DNA from: Humulus lupulus
Lineage: Eukaryota > Streptophyta > Magnoliopsida > Rosales > Cannabaceae
Assembly (NCBI RefSeq): GCF_963169125.1
Contig: NC_084800.1
Coordinates: 149,540,397 to 149,604,396 of the forward strand
Length of the DNA stretch: 64,000 nt
Reading direction: 5' to 3'
Positions 11,234 through 24,216 of this stretch are shown here, one piece after another (the first letter of the stretch is position 1; the number at the start of each line of letters is the position of its first letter). The notes beneath the pieces are model-generated. The model was given only the letters and a program-made list of their open reading frames with translations, did not search any database and was not told where the DNA came from. The position numbers were made by a program, and so were the translations under genes.

Positions 11234-13387
11234 TTTAACGACCCGAATTTGCTAATAGGGCTTAGTGCCTTCAGTAGCCTGCCGGGAGGGCATAAAGGGA
11301 TTATTACATGAACTTAATTGAATATTTGTGTGATTATGTGAAATATGTGAGTTATTTTAAGATATAGCTATTAATGCATGCTTAGGTGTATCAAATGTAA
11401 TTGTGGGCGCGTTTTTGTGAAAAAAGGCATTTTTGTAATTTTGACTCGTTTGTGTTATAATTGCAATTATATGCATTAAATGATTGGAACCACATTATTA
11501 TGTGGATATATTAGTGATAACTGGCTTAGGTTGATCCTTTAAAGGGATTGGCGAAAAAGTCACAACGAGGATTTATACCCAGCTCGGGGTGAGCCAAGGG
11601 GTATTTTGGTAATTTTGCATAGGTCAAGAATTTGTGAAATATTATTGAAAGAAATAATTGTATTTGGAGGGTTATTAGCTTAATAGGGAACTTAGGACAC
11701 TAATTGTGGTTTAGCGGGATTATTGGAAAACTGACTAATTTGCCCTTGGGGTGTACCTTGGATTGGATTTTAGAATGAGGGTATGGTGGTAATTTGACCA
11801 AGGTAGCAGAAGCCAAAGCACCCCACATTTGGGCATTCACCACTTCACTTGGTTTCTCTCAAAATTTGGTGTTAAACTCTAAAGCTATCTCCCAAGGGCT
11901 CAAGGCACTTAGGCTTGATCAAGAACTCGAAGGATTTTCGGTGAAGATCAAGGGGATTCAACGCCGCAAGGAAGGGATTGAGCTGCCAAAACCTTCAATT
12001 AGTTGCTGGGAAATTCGAAATCAAGGAGGTATGGGCTTGTAGCTTTGTTTCTCATTTTGAACTTTGATGTTCTTGGTTGAGATGAGGTTAAGGCAAGTGC
12101 TGATGAAATTGAGGTTTCTAGGTGATTTTATTACATAATTTGCTAGAAGAAATGTGTTGGGAGGCTCTAGGAGGCTTGGAATTCAGTTTTAATTTGCATT
12201 TCGGACCTCAAATTTTTGGATTTGGGTAAGCTCTTAAAACTCAAGCTCAACATACTGAATTATAGAGTTCTTGATGTTTTAGTGCATTTTTTGGTATATT
12301 AATGATGGTATTAGGTTGTTAGGGTTGTATAGGGCGTTTTGGTGGTTATAAACTTGTTGGAGATTCAGTTTGGGGTCAATTTCTTTTGTTTCATATCCAG
12401 AGAAGTAGTAAGTTTGAATTGGGGATGAACTTCAAGTTTCTGGGCTCGTCTTCGAGTTTCTGATGATCTGGTGCGACCATGCTAGGTTGGGGCGCGGTCA
12501 CGCTAGTGACTCAGGGAGTGGGGATTTCAATTTTTGATTGTTGATTCCTAGGTTTCATAGTTAGGGGCACGACCGCGCTGCGCTAGGGCGTGACTGCGCC
12601 AATACCCTAGAAAGCCTAAACTTTCTGCAATCGCGCCGCGCCAAGAGTAAGCGTGACTACGCCAGGTGCGCTGAAACATGGTTTTCATGTTTTAGGATTG
12701 GGGCTCAGGAAGTTTGAGAATCCATTTGGTGGCCCACTTAGAGGTATGGGGGACGTTTTTAACGTCCTGACCACTTAGAATAGTAATCTTAAGTATAGGG
12801 TTTAGAGCGAGGCTCGGGATTTGAAGTCAATCCCTAATAAGTTTATGTTGTGACTAAATTATCGCAATGGTTGGGTTTAGGATCGTATTGGAGGCCATCT
12901 CATTCATCGCTTAGAACTCGAGGTAAGAAAACTTCCCCTGGTTGTGATTAGGGCTTGGACGCCCCCCTCCTCTAAATAGATTTGACTGTGATTACTCAAT
13001 TAGGCATGCTTGCATATGTTATATCTGGTTGCATGGTTATGCAATATATATGTGGTTATATTTATGTTGAAAGCCCGAACTAAGGGAGTTGGGGCCGATA
13101 TTGAGCATGCAGAACGCACCCATCCTAAGCGAGCCAAAGTTGGCCATAAGACAAGAGGACTCGGCCTAAGGGTGTGGGGTCAGAACATGACCTAAATACA
13201 TAGAAGTGTCGATTGCACTTAAATAATTGTATTGGTTGTTGAGATTGACATATGTATTTGGTTGAGCACATTATCACTGCAAGCTTATTGCTTATATTCT
13301 GTTACTTACTAAATTTTTTGATTCAAGTTTACTACTTATACGTTATTGCTTATTATATTCTTTTACTAGTAAGGGTATTTTTGTAAA
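11234..13387 (+). mobile_element. Element B 5' LTR, part 1
   Basis: The LTR starts TTTAACGACCCG; the canonical TG has become TT. It parallels the 3' LTR from 22201 onward for over 2 kb. About 190-210 bp present in the 3' LTR (roughly 24905-25110) is missing here, just before element A's insertion point at 13387. GC-rich islets with alternating GCGACC/GGTCACGC lie at 12470-12665. Element B as a whole (11234-25324) is flanked by TGGTA at 11229-11233 and 25325-25329. Confidence 0.88.
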
Positions 13388-15233
13388 TGTACGACATGAT
13401 GTGTTTAATTATGTAAATTATGATATGCATGATTTATGATGTATGTTTGTTAATGTATTATGTCAAGCAATCAACACACGTTAGTTTTTTCAAGTGTTAA
13501 GGGCCAAGGTGTAATAGAAGTTGTGTTTTGGGGGTCCAAGTAGAAATACGGGTTATATGATAGAAAGTGTAATTATTAAAAGTTGAAGCTATTACTTTTG
13601 GAGGGAAATTACAATAAGGGTCTTAAGTGATAATTAAGGATTAATTTGAGGTTGGGGACATAAAGGTCATTTGGTTTTTATACATAAGTCAGATTAAACA
13701 ATTAGGTAAAAAGTGAAATAGGTTTACATGTCGTGTTTTTCTTTAGACTCTGGTTTTACGATAGGCTAAAGGGGAATAGACCAAGAACAATCTCTTGTTC
13801 TTGATTTGAGGTTTATGAAGACTTGAGGTTGAAGGAGATCAATAATCTGGGCGATTGAAGGGCTAGGAATTCCATAGGCGGCATAGGTCAGAGTCTTGTG
13901 GCTGGATTTTATCTGTAAGTATTCAAACTTTTATAGTTTAATGTTTTGTCAAGTCTATGTTTTGGAAGATCTAAGACTTCTGTTATTGTTTTTGGGTTGA
14001 TGAATGTTTAATATAGGTTTAGGGATGTTAATATTTGGATTCATCGGGTTAAAAACATGTTAGGATACCTATTTTTGGGGTTTGGAATCGATATTTTACG
14101 ATTGGGATCGATTTTCAGGTTTAGAAATCGCACAACTATCTCTAAAAGTAGAGGCCTAGCGTGAGCGCGCTACTCAGCTAGATTGGCCCGGCGCTCTGTG
14201 AGCGCAACTGCACCAATTGCCCAGAATCGTGACTTTTGAGGAATTTTTATGTACTTTTTTGATATAAGTTGGTAATTGTTGGGAATATATGCAAAGGGGT
14301 TTTAAAAACTTTCTTAAGTATTATGGTGATGAATTAGTTTTAAAAAGAATTATAGTTGGTTTATTTATGGTTTTTCTTGGTTGAGGGCTTTAAAAGCCTT
14401 AATGTTATATGTTATGTTTAGGCTCGTCGAGGATACTTGAGGAGATGCACTGGGGTGTGTGTGAACCGCTGGTACATTTGAGGTAAGAAGAGTGGACACC
14501 TACACGCAAGGTGTACGCTTGACGTACTCTATGATAGAAACTATTTATGAGTAATGTTTATGTTAATTAATGATATTGTTAGTGAATGTTATGATTAATT
14601 AGCTTATGTGAATTATGGTTATATTTTTTGTATGTGTATGTGATAACTGTTTGGCATGCTTACAGTTAAAAATGAATGTCTACGTTACAAAAATGCATGC
14701 TTATGATATGATGAAAACACAAGCTTACGTTATACGATACTCGTCCAACTCAATTTGGACTATGTTTTATTTTTATGAGTTATGATTTATATTATATTAT
14801 TTTTATTGTTATTTTTTTTATTTATTTAAGTTCCTGGTTAAGGTTATGGGGTTGTGTTCTACATAGGTCTTCTTGCTAGGCTTTAGCTCATGGGTACTCT
14901 GTGCTGCAGGTAAATGAAAAGAAGTGGTTACAACGCAAGAAGTTGGAGAGCTTTGGCGGAGGGCATACATGTCAAGGATTTAACGATCATAGGTGATGGG
15001 GCCTACATTAGGAATTTACTAAGAATTTCTTTTAGAATGATGTTTTGGTTTTATGGATTGGATTTTAAGTTGTTTATTTTATTTTACACATGAAAACTCT
15101 GAAACTGGAATTTCATTTTTTTTAACGTTTGAGTAGTGTTATTGAATGATTTTATAAATAAAAGAGTATTTTTATTTTAAACCTTATTTATGGTAATTTC
15201 CAACATAACGCTTCAAGAAATTGGGGCATTACA
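13388..15233 (+). mobile_element. Element A 5' LTR
   Basis: It begins TGTACGACATG directly after TGTAAA (13382-13387) and ends GGGGCATTACA at 15233, followed by a primer-binding site. Its second half (about 14200-15233) matches 17848-18818. TGTAAA recurs at 18819-18824, giving a 5-6 bp duplication for element A (13388-18818, 5431 bp). The start lacks the TGTAACG form of the other Tekay LTRs, so the 5' end may have lost bases or belong to another subfamily. It carries the CATGGGTAC..GCTGCAGGTAAATG block at 14880-14920. Confidence 0.8.
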
Positions 15234-15234
15234 G

Positions 15235-15247
15235 TTGGTATTAGAGC
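15235..15247 (+). promoter_or_regulatory. Primer-binding site of element A
   Basis: TTGGTATTAGAGC follows the LTR end after one base. It matches the 3' end complement of initiator-Met tRNA (TGGTATCAGAGC) at all but one position, the site where minus-strand DNA synthesis starts in Tekay elements. Confidence 0.85.
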
Positions 15248-15478
15248 AATGGTTTTGTTTCTTGTAAACTATCCTAACATGTACTCTTGCCGCTGAAGAG
15301 AGGCTCGACTTATTGCATTGTACTCTTTATTTTAGTTGTTTTGGTTATGTGACTATTTTCCTTACATGATTTAGTGCCTTATATGCATGTATAAAATAGT
15401 TAGCATGGTTTATGTGCTTAGAGTCTCTAAGGGTCATATGAACAAGTCTCAACGAAGAAAGCTATCAAAAAGGATAAG

Positions 15479-15916
15479 AAAGGTACGAAATATAAGGAAG
15501 CAGATATTGCACAATGGAGTATCGAGAACTTAGTGGACCATTGTGTGACGGTCAATAAGTGCATTCATGAAGTAGTCTGGGAAGGAGGACTACTAAGTTG
15601 CAAGAAGAAGTACGAAGTAGTTAGAGATACAATTTCCTTAAACAAGATGTTGGAAGAACTTCAGGTGGTGTGGAAGCACCTACAAGACAGAGCTCAGGAA
15701 GGTGCTGAGTACAAGTGTACGCTTAAGGCCTTCGTAAGGCAACAAGGGTTTGCAATGTCCAACGAACCATCTGATCAAGGAATTTCAGTAGAGCTGTTAG
15801 ATAAGCTCAAAAGTTTTTTCATGTGCATAGGATGTGGTTGTAGATGTTTCATTGTAAATAGATCAATTTTAGTTGATTTTGTTCTTACTTTTTGGGTTAT
15901 GAACTTTTGTGAATGA
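15479..15916 (+). pseudogene. Unrecognised open frame in the leader of element A, upstream of gag
   Basis: An open frame of about 145 codons without an early ATG lies between the primer site and gag, where the other Tekay elements here have only untranslated leader. The readable part, to about residue 110, is charged and helical-looking (NKMLEELQVVWKHLQDRAQE near 15640-15700). The tail is Cys/Phe-rich and looks like translated noncoding sequence. I do not recognise the family. It could be a captured piece of a host gene, a remnant of another element, or chance. There is no start codon near the beginning and an in-frame stop lies just upstream at 15476, so a product is unlikely. Confidence 0.35.
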
Positions 15917-16050
15917 TGGATGTTTTAGAATATTTGGGCTTTATGAATAAATTGAGATTAGTTGTTTGATGGATTTAAAAGTATGTTTTGGTTTGTGATT
16001 TGGAAGAGTTACACTAAAATACACTGTTGGTTTCAGCTGCAAATTGAAAC

Positions 16051-17847
16051 CATGGGTTCTAGAAGATCAGTGTAAAGGAATGCTGGGGTGAATCGCAACC
16101 TTGACGGCCAATGTGTTGTGAGGCCCAGTATGCGAGCTAACCGTAGTAACAACCCTCCACCGGTTGACGGGGAAATAGGTGTGAGGAAGACCCTTATATC
16201 ACCTACCAAAGGTTGGAGGCACAGTTTATGGCCATGCAAGAAGACATGAGGAAACAGGCCTAGGAGTTAAGGGAACTAAGACAGCTGGGACAGTAATAAG
16301 CTCAGCCAGCACCATTGATCAGAGACGTTCAAAAGTCTATAGCACTGATTGTAGCGATTCTTGAAGCTGGAAATCATTTGGAACCATTGTATGAAAGGTT
16401 CCAAAAGCAACATCCTCCAGTGTTTGAGGGTAGTACTGATCCATGGAAGGCAGAGTAATGGATGAGTATGATGGGATCAATTCTAGACTACATGCGAGTT
16501 GAGGGAAATGACAGGGTAGCCTATGCAACTCACATGATGAGGGATGAGGCAAGAATCTAGTGGGAAGTTATCTCCCAGGGAAGAGACATTACTGCAATGA
16601 CAGCCAAGAGACGTTACTGCAATGATGTGGGTAGAATTTAAGCAAGCTTTTATTGACAAGTACTACAATGCTGCAGTACGGGAGTCAAAGGTGGATGAGT
16701 TTGCCACCATGAGTCAAGGGAATATGACAGTGACAGAGTATGTACTAAAGTTTGACATGCTTGCCAAGTTCACGACAGATTTAGTGCCAACCAATGCAAC
16801 TAGAGTAGATCGGTTTGTTCGAGGCTTAAAGCCTATGATAGCCAGAGATGTGGAGATTGTATTAGTAGAGGGAAACGATACATATGCTCAGGTAATGGAA
16901 AGGGCCCTCATTGTGGAAAGAATGGAAGATAGAATTTGGAAGGAAGGTGCTACTAAAAGAGAGGCAAAGAAGAGCACTCCCAAGATCATAACACTAATGA
17001 TTAAAAAAGGAAAGGAAGGGACCAGGCAGGGCAGTCAAGCCAAGATAAGAGGGCATAGGATAATAAGGGAAATAATCGCAATGGTAACAAGGAATGGGTA
17101 CTGTACCAAGAGTGTGATAAATGTAAGAAGCATCACCAAGGCGAATGCTGAGCAAACGCGTGTTATGATTGTGGTAAGGAAGGACACATCAAGAGGAATT
17201 GCCCACAGAAGACTCAGGAAAGGGTTAAGAGCACCACAAGAAGGATGATAATCTGGTTCCAGCATGTGTGTTCGCTCTCACCAAGCCTCTGGCAGAAGCA
17301 AGCACTTCCGTGGTCTTAGGTCAGATTATTATCGCGGAATTGATTGTCATGTTTTAATTGATTTTGGAGCCACTCATTCATTTGTTTCTAAGAGAATAGT
17401 GGATAGATTTAATAGACCTCGTGAGATGCATGCTAAGGGGTTTGGGACCATGTTACCAACCAGGGAGGTGGTAATATCTAGGAAGTAGTTTAGAGCTTTG
17501 CCTTTCAAGGTAGATGGTAGAGAGCTATATGTAGAACTGATTGAGCTGGATATGACTGATTTTGACGTAATCCTTGGGATGGATTGGTTGAAGAAGTACA
17601 ACACTACCATCGATTGCAAGAAGAAAATGGTAATGTTTAAGCCTGACAGAGAGGAGCTTTTTTCGTTCATGGGAATAGAAATAGGACTACGAATTCCTAT
17701 CATTGCAGCGTTAAAAGCTGGGAAGATGTTACAACATGGATGCATGGGATTTTCGGCGAGTGTGGTTAATACAGTAGAAATGGGGACACAGAGACGGGAA
17801 GACACGAGGATAGTACGTGACTACTTGGATGTATTTTCGGAAAACTT
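16051..17847 (+). pseudogene. Element A gag-protease remnant, pol deleted
   Basis: A Tekay gag starts near ATGGGTTCTAGAAG (16051) but is in pieces. The capsid-like part is clear in the frame from 16622 (KQAFIDKYYNAAVRESKVDE to VDRFVRGLKPMIARDVE). A zinc knuckle CYDCGKEGHIKRNCPQ is readable near 17156-17205 in a shifted frame. The protease carries LIDFGATHSF (about 17358-17387), where the family motif is D-S-G-A, so the catalytic motif is altered. The DVILGMDWL block (17563-17590) follows. After LDVFSENL the frame passes abruptly into LTR sequence at about 17848. RT, RNase H and integrase are absent, so A is a gag-only derivative. Confidence 0.85.
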
Positions 17848-18818
17848 ACGCGACCGTGCTAGTTGCCCAGAAATGTGATTTTTGAGGAAATTTTATGTAC
17901 TTTTGGGATATAGGTTGGTAATTGGTGGGACTATATGCAGAGGGGTTTTAAATACTTTCTTAAGTATTAAGGTGATGAATTAGTTTTAAAAATAATTTTA
18001 GTGGGTTTAATTATGGTTTTACTTTGTTGAGGGCTTTAAAAGCCTTAATGTTATATGTTATGTTTAGGCTCACCGAGGATACTTGAAGAGACTCGTTAGA
18101 ATGTGTGTGGACCGTTGCTGCATTTGAGGTAAGAAGAGTGGACACACATGCAGGGTGTACACTTGACATACTCTATGGTAGAAACAATTTGAGTTATGTT
18201 TATGTTAATTCATGATATTGTTAGTATATGTTATGATTAATGAGCATATGTGAATTATGGTTATGTTTTGTGTATGTGTATGTGTATGTGATAACTATTT
18301 GGCATGCTTACAGTTAAGAATGCATGTCTATGTAACGAAAATGCATGCTTACATTATACGATACTCGTCCAACTCAATTTGGACTATATTTTCTTATTAT
18401 GTGTTAAGATTTATGTTATATTATTGTTATTGTTATTTTTTTTTATTAATTTAAGTTCATGGTTAATGTTATGTGGTTGTGTCATTCCCAAGTAAAGGCA
18501 AAGAAGTGGTTACAACACAATAAGTTGGAGAGCTTTGGCAGAGGGCGTACATGTCAAGGATTTAACGATCATAGGGGATCGGGCCTATATTGGGAATTTA
18601 CTAAGTATGTCTTTTAGAATGATTTTTTAGTTTTATGGATTGGATTTTAAGTTGTTTATTTTATTTTACTTATGAAACTACGAAACTCTAGAGTTTCATT
18701 TTCTTTTTAATGTTTGAGTGGTGTTATTGAATGATTTGATAAATAAAATAGTATTTTTATTTTAAACCTTATTTATGGTAATTGTCAAGAGAACGCTTCA
18801 AGAAATTGGGGCGTTACA
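17848..18818 (+). mobile_element. Element A 3' LTR, 5'-truncated
   Basis: This matches 14210-15233 of A's own 5' LTR, with the shared phrases TAGTTGCCCAGAA, GGGCTTTAAAAGCCTTAATG and TACTCGTCCAACTCAATTTG. About 0.8 kb of its 5' half is gone together with all of pol, consistent with a single deletion. The conserved GTGCAGGTAAA block is also damaged here (near 18485). It ends GGGGCGTTACA at 18818, followed by TGTAAA. Confidence 0.85.
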
Positions 18819-19017
18819 TGTAAACACCTATTATTTTAGGGATCCCATGTACAAACTCACACTTTTTAATGAAAAAAACTATTCCTATGATTAAAATCTT
18901 TTAACCCTAATTCATTAATTATCCTTAGTAACACTTTTATATCCAAACAACTTGATTAGCATTTTTAGCACTATTTAAAATACACAGTGTAATGGTCCTG
19001 GCTATCATGGCCATACA
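18819..19017 (+). mobile_element. Element B 5' LTR, part 2
   Basis: After element A the sequence resumes at AAACACCTATT and follows B's 3' LTR (25120-25324) base for base apart from scattered changes: GGGATCCCATGTACAAACTC, CTTTTTAATG and a damaged LTR end, ATGGCCATACA, at 19017. A damaged primer site, CTTAGGATCGGAGC, follows at 19019. Confidence 0.85.
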
Positions 19018-19430
19018 ACTTAGGATCGGAGCAGTTTTGGTTTAAGGGTTCCAAAAGACTGGCTGGGCGTGTACACTCCCCGCTAAAGACAAGCTCGACT
19101 CAGGGTTCGGTAACCATAAATTTTAATTATATGCTTGATTGTTCAAATGAATTATGAATGCCTTATAAGCTTTTTTAATAGGAAGCATGAGATATATTAA
19201 TAGGGTCTGGCGCTTGACTGCTATGTGTATATGATAAAGCATGCTTATTAGCATTGTTACTGTATGTGGATAATTGTTGAAATGCTTGGAAGCATTGTGA
19301 CTGCATATTGTTGCTTGATTTTGGTATTAGACTGTGGGGTGACTTTAAAAACTTGTTTTCATTGCATGATAACCTAAGTCATTTATTGTAGATAAACTTG
19401 GAGAGTTATGCCTCCAATGTGATCAGTTCA
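19018..19430 (+). other. Element B leader, no gag
   Basis: The usual Tekay leader follows the LTR (GTGTACACTCCCCGC, then AAGCTCGACTCAGGGTT at 19090-19110). Instead of gag it runs after about 330 bp into the RT start near 19431. The gag-protease part of B, about 1.9 kb in element P, has been deleted. The stretch holds no other gene. Confidence 0.75.
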
Positions 19431-22200
19431 AATGGATCCAGCTGAACTGAAGGAGTTGAAGGTATAGTTACAGGAGTTATTGGAGCTGGGATGTATTAGA
19501 CCTAGCTTCTCACCCTGGGGTGCTCCAGTTTTGTTTATGAAGAAGAAGGATGGGACCCTGAGGATGTGTATAGATTACAGGGAGTTGAATAGGCTGGCCA
19601 TCAAGAATAAGTACCCATTAGCGAGGATAGATGACATGCTTGACCAGCTGCAAGGTAAGATCATATTCTCAAGGATTGATCTTCGATCTAATTATCACAA
19701 GCTGAGGATCAAGCATGAGGATATCTCAAAGATGGCCTTTCGCACAAGGTACGGGCATTACGAGTTCCTGGTCATGTCATTTGGTTGACCAATGCCCCAA
19801 CAACATTTATGGATCTGATGAACATGGTGTTCAAGGATTATTTGGATTAGTTCATAATTGTCTTCATTGACGATATTCTAGTTTACTCTCGTTCAGAGGT
19901 AGAGCACGACCAACATCTCCACTTGGTTTTGCAAAGATTGAAGGAGCATCGACTATACGCCATGTTTAAGAATTGTGAGTTTTGGTTACCGCAGTTGGCA
20001 TTCCTAGGTCACATTGTCAGTTTAGACGGGATTAAGGTAGTTCCGGCCAAGGTAGAAGCAGTTAGAGATTGGCTGAGGCCAAGGAATGCCTTGAAAGTTA
20101 GGAGTTTCCTTGGGTTGGTAGGGTATTATAGGCAATTCGTGGAAGGATTCTCCAAGATTGCCACACCATTTACTGAGTTGAGGCGAAATAATTTGAAGTT
20201 TGTGTGGTCAGAAAGATGTGAGAATAATTTCCTAGAGCTGAAGTGACGATTGATTACTACTCCAGTGCTCAGTCTCCCTTCAGATGGGGATAAGTTCGTC
20301 GTATATTGTGACACGTCGAGACTGGGGTTATGATGTGTGTTGATGCAAAGTGGGAATGATTACGACAACTGAAGGAGTGTGAGCAGCGATACCTTACTCG
20401 TGATTTGGAACTAGCAGTGGTTGTATTTGCGTTGAGATTTAGGTGACACTATGCATATGGGGAGAAGTGCGAAATATATACCGATCACAAGAGCTTGAAG
20501 TATTTCTTCACCCAGAAGGACCTAAACATGGGACAGAGACGTTGGCTAGAGTTAGTAAAGGATTATGGCTGTGAGATCCTTTATCACCTAGGGAAAGCAA
20601 ATGTAGTGGCAGATTATTTGAGCCAAAGGGCCCAAGATAGTTGTTTAGGTTGAAGCAGATATCGAAGGAATTGGCAGAAGACATGACCAGAGCAAAGATA
20701 GAATTAGTAGTTGGCCAATATTACTTTGCAATCCACCCTCTTGGAAAGAATAAAAGAGGGCCATATGAGTGATACACAGATGGTAAAGATTAGAGAGGAT
20801 GTCTTAGCAGGAGTAGCTAAGGACTATTCTATTTCGAAGATGGGTTTGTTGAGATATAAGGATTAGATTTGCGTTCCGATGGACGTAGGTATCAGACGAG
20901 AGATCGCTGATGAATCTAATACCACACAATATTCATTACATCCAGGCACCACGAAGATGTATTAGGATCTACGGTCATTGTACTGGTGGCCTGGGATGAA
21001 GAAGGATGTGGTCGACTATGTAGGGAAGTGGTTAACCTGTTAGCAAGTAAAGGCTGAGAATAAGAGGTCAGCGGGGTTGTTACAACCTTTAGGTATTCCC
21101 GAGTGGAAATGGAAGTTATTACTATGGATTTTGTTGAAGGTTTTCCTAGGACAGTGGAGCAACATGTCTCGGTATGGGTGACAGTGAGCAGATATACCAA
21201 GTTAGCTCATTTTCTGCCGGTGAGGACAAACTATAATGTGGATCAGTATGCAGAGTTGTATGGGAGGGAGATTGTACGTCTCCATGGGGTTCCAAAATCT
21301 ATAGTGTCGGACAGGGATCCCATTTTTACCTCCAAGTTTTGGGGTAGCTTACAGAAGGCTGTGGGGACTCAGTTAAATTTTAGTACAGCATTTCATCCTT
21401 AGACAGACGGGCAGTCTGAGAGGACGATTTAGATACTGGAAGACACACTTAGGGCATATGTACTAGATTTTGAGGGTTCTTGGAGTAAGTATCTCCCATT
21501 GAATGAATTTTCATATAATAATAGTTATCAATTGGCGATTGGGGTAGCCTCATACAAGATGCTGTATGGAAGGAAGTGTAGGTCGCCCATTCATTGGGAT
21601 TAGATGGGGTAAAGGAAGTATTTGGGTCCAGAGATGGTTCAGAAGACTAATGAAACTATTGAGAAGATCCTAGCTCGAATGCTCACCTCACAGAGTAGAC
21701 AGAAAAGCTACGCTGTCCCTAAGCATATGGACGTTGAGTTCCAGGTAGGGGACCACATGTTTTTGCGATTTTCACCACTGCGGGGAGTGAAGAAGTTTGG
21801 AAAAAAGGGCAAGTTGAGCCCTAGGTTCGTAGGACCTTTTGAGATCCTAGAGAGGATCGAGCTGGTAGCCTATAGATTGGCTCTGCCCCTGTTGATATCA
21901 AGAGTTCATGATGTGTTTCACATGTCGATGCTTCAAAAGTATGTCCCAGATACTACCCATGTATTGGGATATTGGGATCTAGAGATATATATTGACATGT
22001 CTTATGAGGAGTGACCAATTCAGATTTTGGACCAAAAGGACAAGGTTCTGAGGAACACGGTGATTCCTCTGGTTAAGGTTTTATGGAGGAATAGCAAGGT
22101 CGAGGAAGCGACCTGGGAGCTAGAGACAGTTATGCAGGATCAGTATCCCAAGTTATTCAGGTCAATTTCAAGGACGAAATTTTCAGTAGGAGGGGATAGT
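19431..22200 (+). pseudogene. Element B pol remnant: RT, RNase H, integrase, chromodomain
   Basis: Domains in order: RT from MDPAELKEL (19434) through [15 protein letters not shown] (19668-19710) and MSFG (19775), a one-base loss right after it, then FIDDILVYS in another frame (about 19863-19890); the RT thumb and tether (19923-20246, [19 protein letters not shown]); RNase H with [14 protein letters not shown] (about 20480-20520); integrase with TMDFVEGFPRT (21120-21150) and [20 protein letters not shown] (21300-21360); and a Tekay chromodomain (22027-22160, [19 protein letters not shown]). At least eight stops or frame changes are present. The usual stop after the chromodomain is changed from TAA to TCA, so the frame reads into the LTR. 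The polypurine tract AGTAGGAGGGGATAGT lies at 22185-22200. Confidence 0.9.
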
Positions 22201-24097
22201 TGTAACAACCTGAATTTGCTAATAGGGCTTAGTGCCTTGATTAGTGTGTCAGGAGGGCATAAAGGGATTATTACATAAACATAATTGAATATATGTGAAA
22301 TTATGTTAAATATATGAGTTTTATTAAGATATTTCTATTTATGCATGCTTAGGTGTATTAAATGTAATTGTGAGCCTGTTTTTGTGAAAAATGGCATTTT
22401 CGTAATTTTGACCTGTGAAGGGTATAATTGTAATTACATGCGTTATATGATTGGAACCACATTATTATGTGGATATATTTGCGATAAATGGCTTAGGTTG
22501 ATCCTTCAGAGCGATTTGGCAAAATGAGCGATTTGCCCTTGGGGTGTACCTTAGATTGGATTTTAGATTCAAGGTATGGTGGTCATTTGACCAAGGTAGC
22601 AGCAGCCAAAGCACCCCACGCTTGGGCACTTACCACTTCACTTGGTTTCTCTCAAATTTTGGTGTTAGGCTCTCAAGCTTTCTCTAAGGAGCTCAAGGCA
22701 CTTAGGCTTGATCAAGAACTTGAAGGATTTTGGGTGAAGATCAAGGGGATTCAAGGCCACAAGAAAGGGATTGAGCTGCCAAAACCTTCAGTTAGCTGCT
22801 GGGAAATTTGAAACTAAGGAGGTAAGGACTTGCAGCTCTATTTCTCATTTTGAACTTTGATGTTCTTGGTTGAGATGAGGTTAAGGCAAATGTTGATAAA
22901 ATATAGGTTTCTAGGAGATTTAGGAAAGAATTTGATGAAAGAAATGTGTTAGGAGTTTCTAGGAGGCTTGGAATTAAGTTTTAATTTGCATTTTAGACCT
23001 GCGATTTTTCAGATTTGGGTAAGCTCTTTAAACTCAAGCTCAACATAGTGAATTCTAGAGTTATTGGTGTTTTAGTGCATTTTGTTGTATAATAATGTTG
23101 GCATTAGGTTGTTAGAGTTGTATAGGGCGTTTTGGTGGTTATTAAACTACTGGAGAGTCTGTTTGGGGTCGATTTTCTGGGTTTGATAAGCAGAGAAGTC
23201 GTAAGTTTGAATTGGGGAAGAACTTCAAGTTTCTGGGCTCGTTTTCGGGTTTCTGGTAATCTAGCGCAACTGCGCTAGGTCGGGGTGCGATCACGCTAAT
23301 GTCTCTGGGAGTGGGGATTTTGATTTTCAATTTTTGATTTATGGGTTTCGGAGTTGGGGGCACGACTGCGCTGGGCTAGCGCATGACCACACCAGTACCC
23401 TAGAAAGCCTAAACTTTCTACAAGCACGATCGCGCCAGGTGCCCTGAAACATGGTTTTTTTTTGGGTTTTAGGATTAGGGCGCAAAGAGTCCAAGAATCC
23501 ATTTGGTTTCCCACTTGGGGGCTCGGGGGACGTTTTTAACGTCCCAACCACTAAGAATAGTAATCTTAAGTATAGGGTTTAGAGTGTGGCTGAAAATTTG
23601 AAATCAATCCCTAATAAGAGTATGTTTTTTTGGTGTGACTAGATTATTGCAAGGCTTGGGATCAGGATTGTACTTGAGGTCGTCTTGTTTATCATTTATG
23701 GGGATCAGGATTACTCAATTATGCATGCTTGCATATGTTATATCTGGTTGCGTGGTTATGCAATATTTATGTGGTTATATCTATGCTAAAAATCCATCCT
23801 AAGGGAGCTGGGGCCGACATTGAGTGTCCAGAATGCACCCCCGCCTAAGCTAGTCGAAGTCGACCATAAGACCAGAGGACTCAACCTAAGGCTGCTTGGT
23901 CTAAGTGTCACCTAAATAGATAGAAGTGACGATTGCACTTAACTAACTGTATTGATTGTTGTGATTTTAATATGTATTTGACTGAGTAGATTATCTCTGC
24001 AAGCATAATTGTGACGCCCCACATCACTATGGCTGCTTTCTGGAATGACGACTGGTCCTACAAACCAAGACAAGTCTTTCCAGCGTGCTTTGTCCTC

Positions 24098-24216
24098 ACT
24101 CACACACTTCCTGGGAAAACTTCCTAGGAGGTCACCCATCCCTAGATTACTCCAGGCCAAGCATGCTTAACCATGGAGTGCTCAAGTGATGGGCTACCGA
24201 AAATAAGATGCACCTT
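24098..24216 (-). repeat. 5S rRNA-derived segment in Cassandra 3' LTR
   Basis: On the minus strand this reads GGTTAAGCATGCTTGG then GGATGGGTGACCTCCTAGG, matching box A and box C of the plant 5S gene with single changes in each. It is not a complete 5S gene: the first ~45 nt and the middle are diverged. The polymerase III promoter is probably weakened in this copy. Confidence 0.88.
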
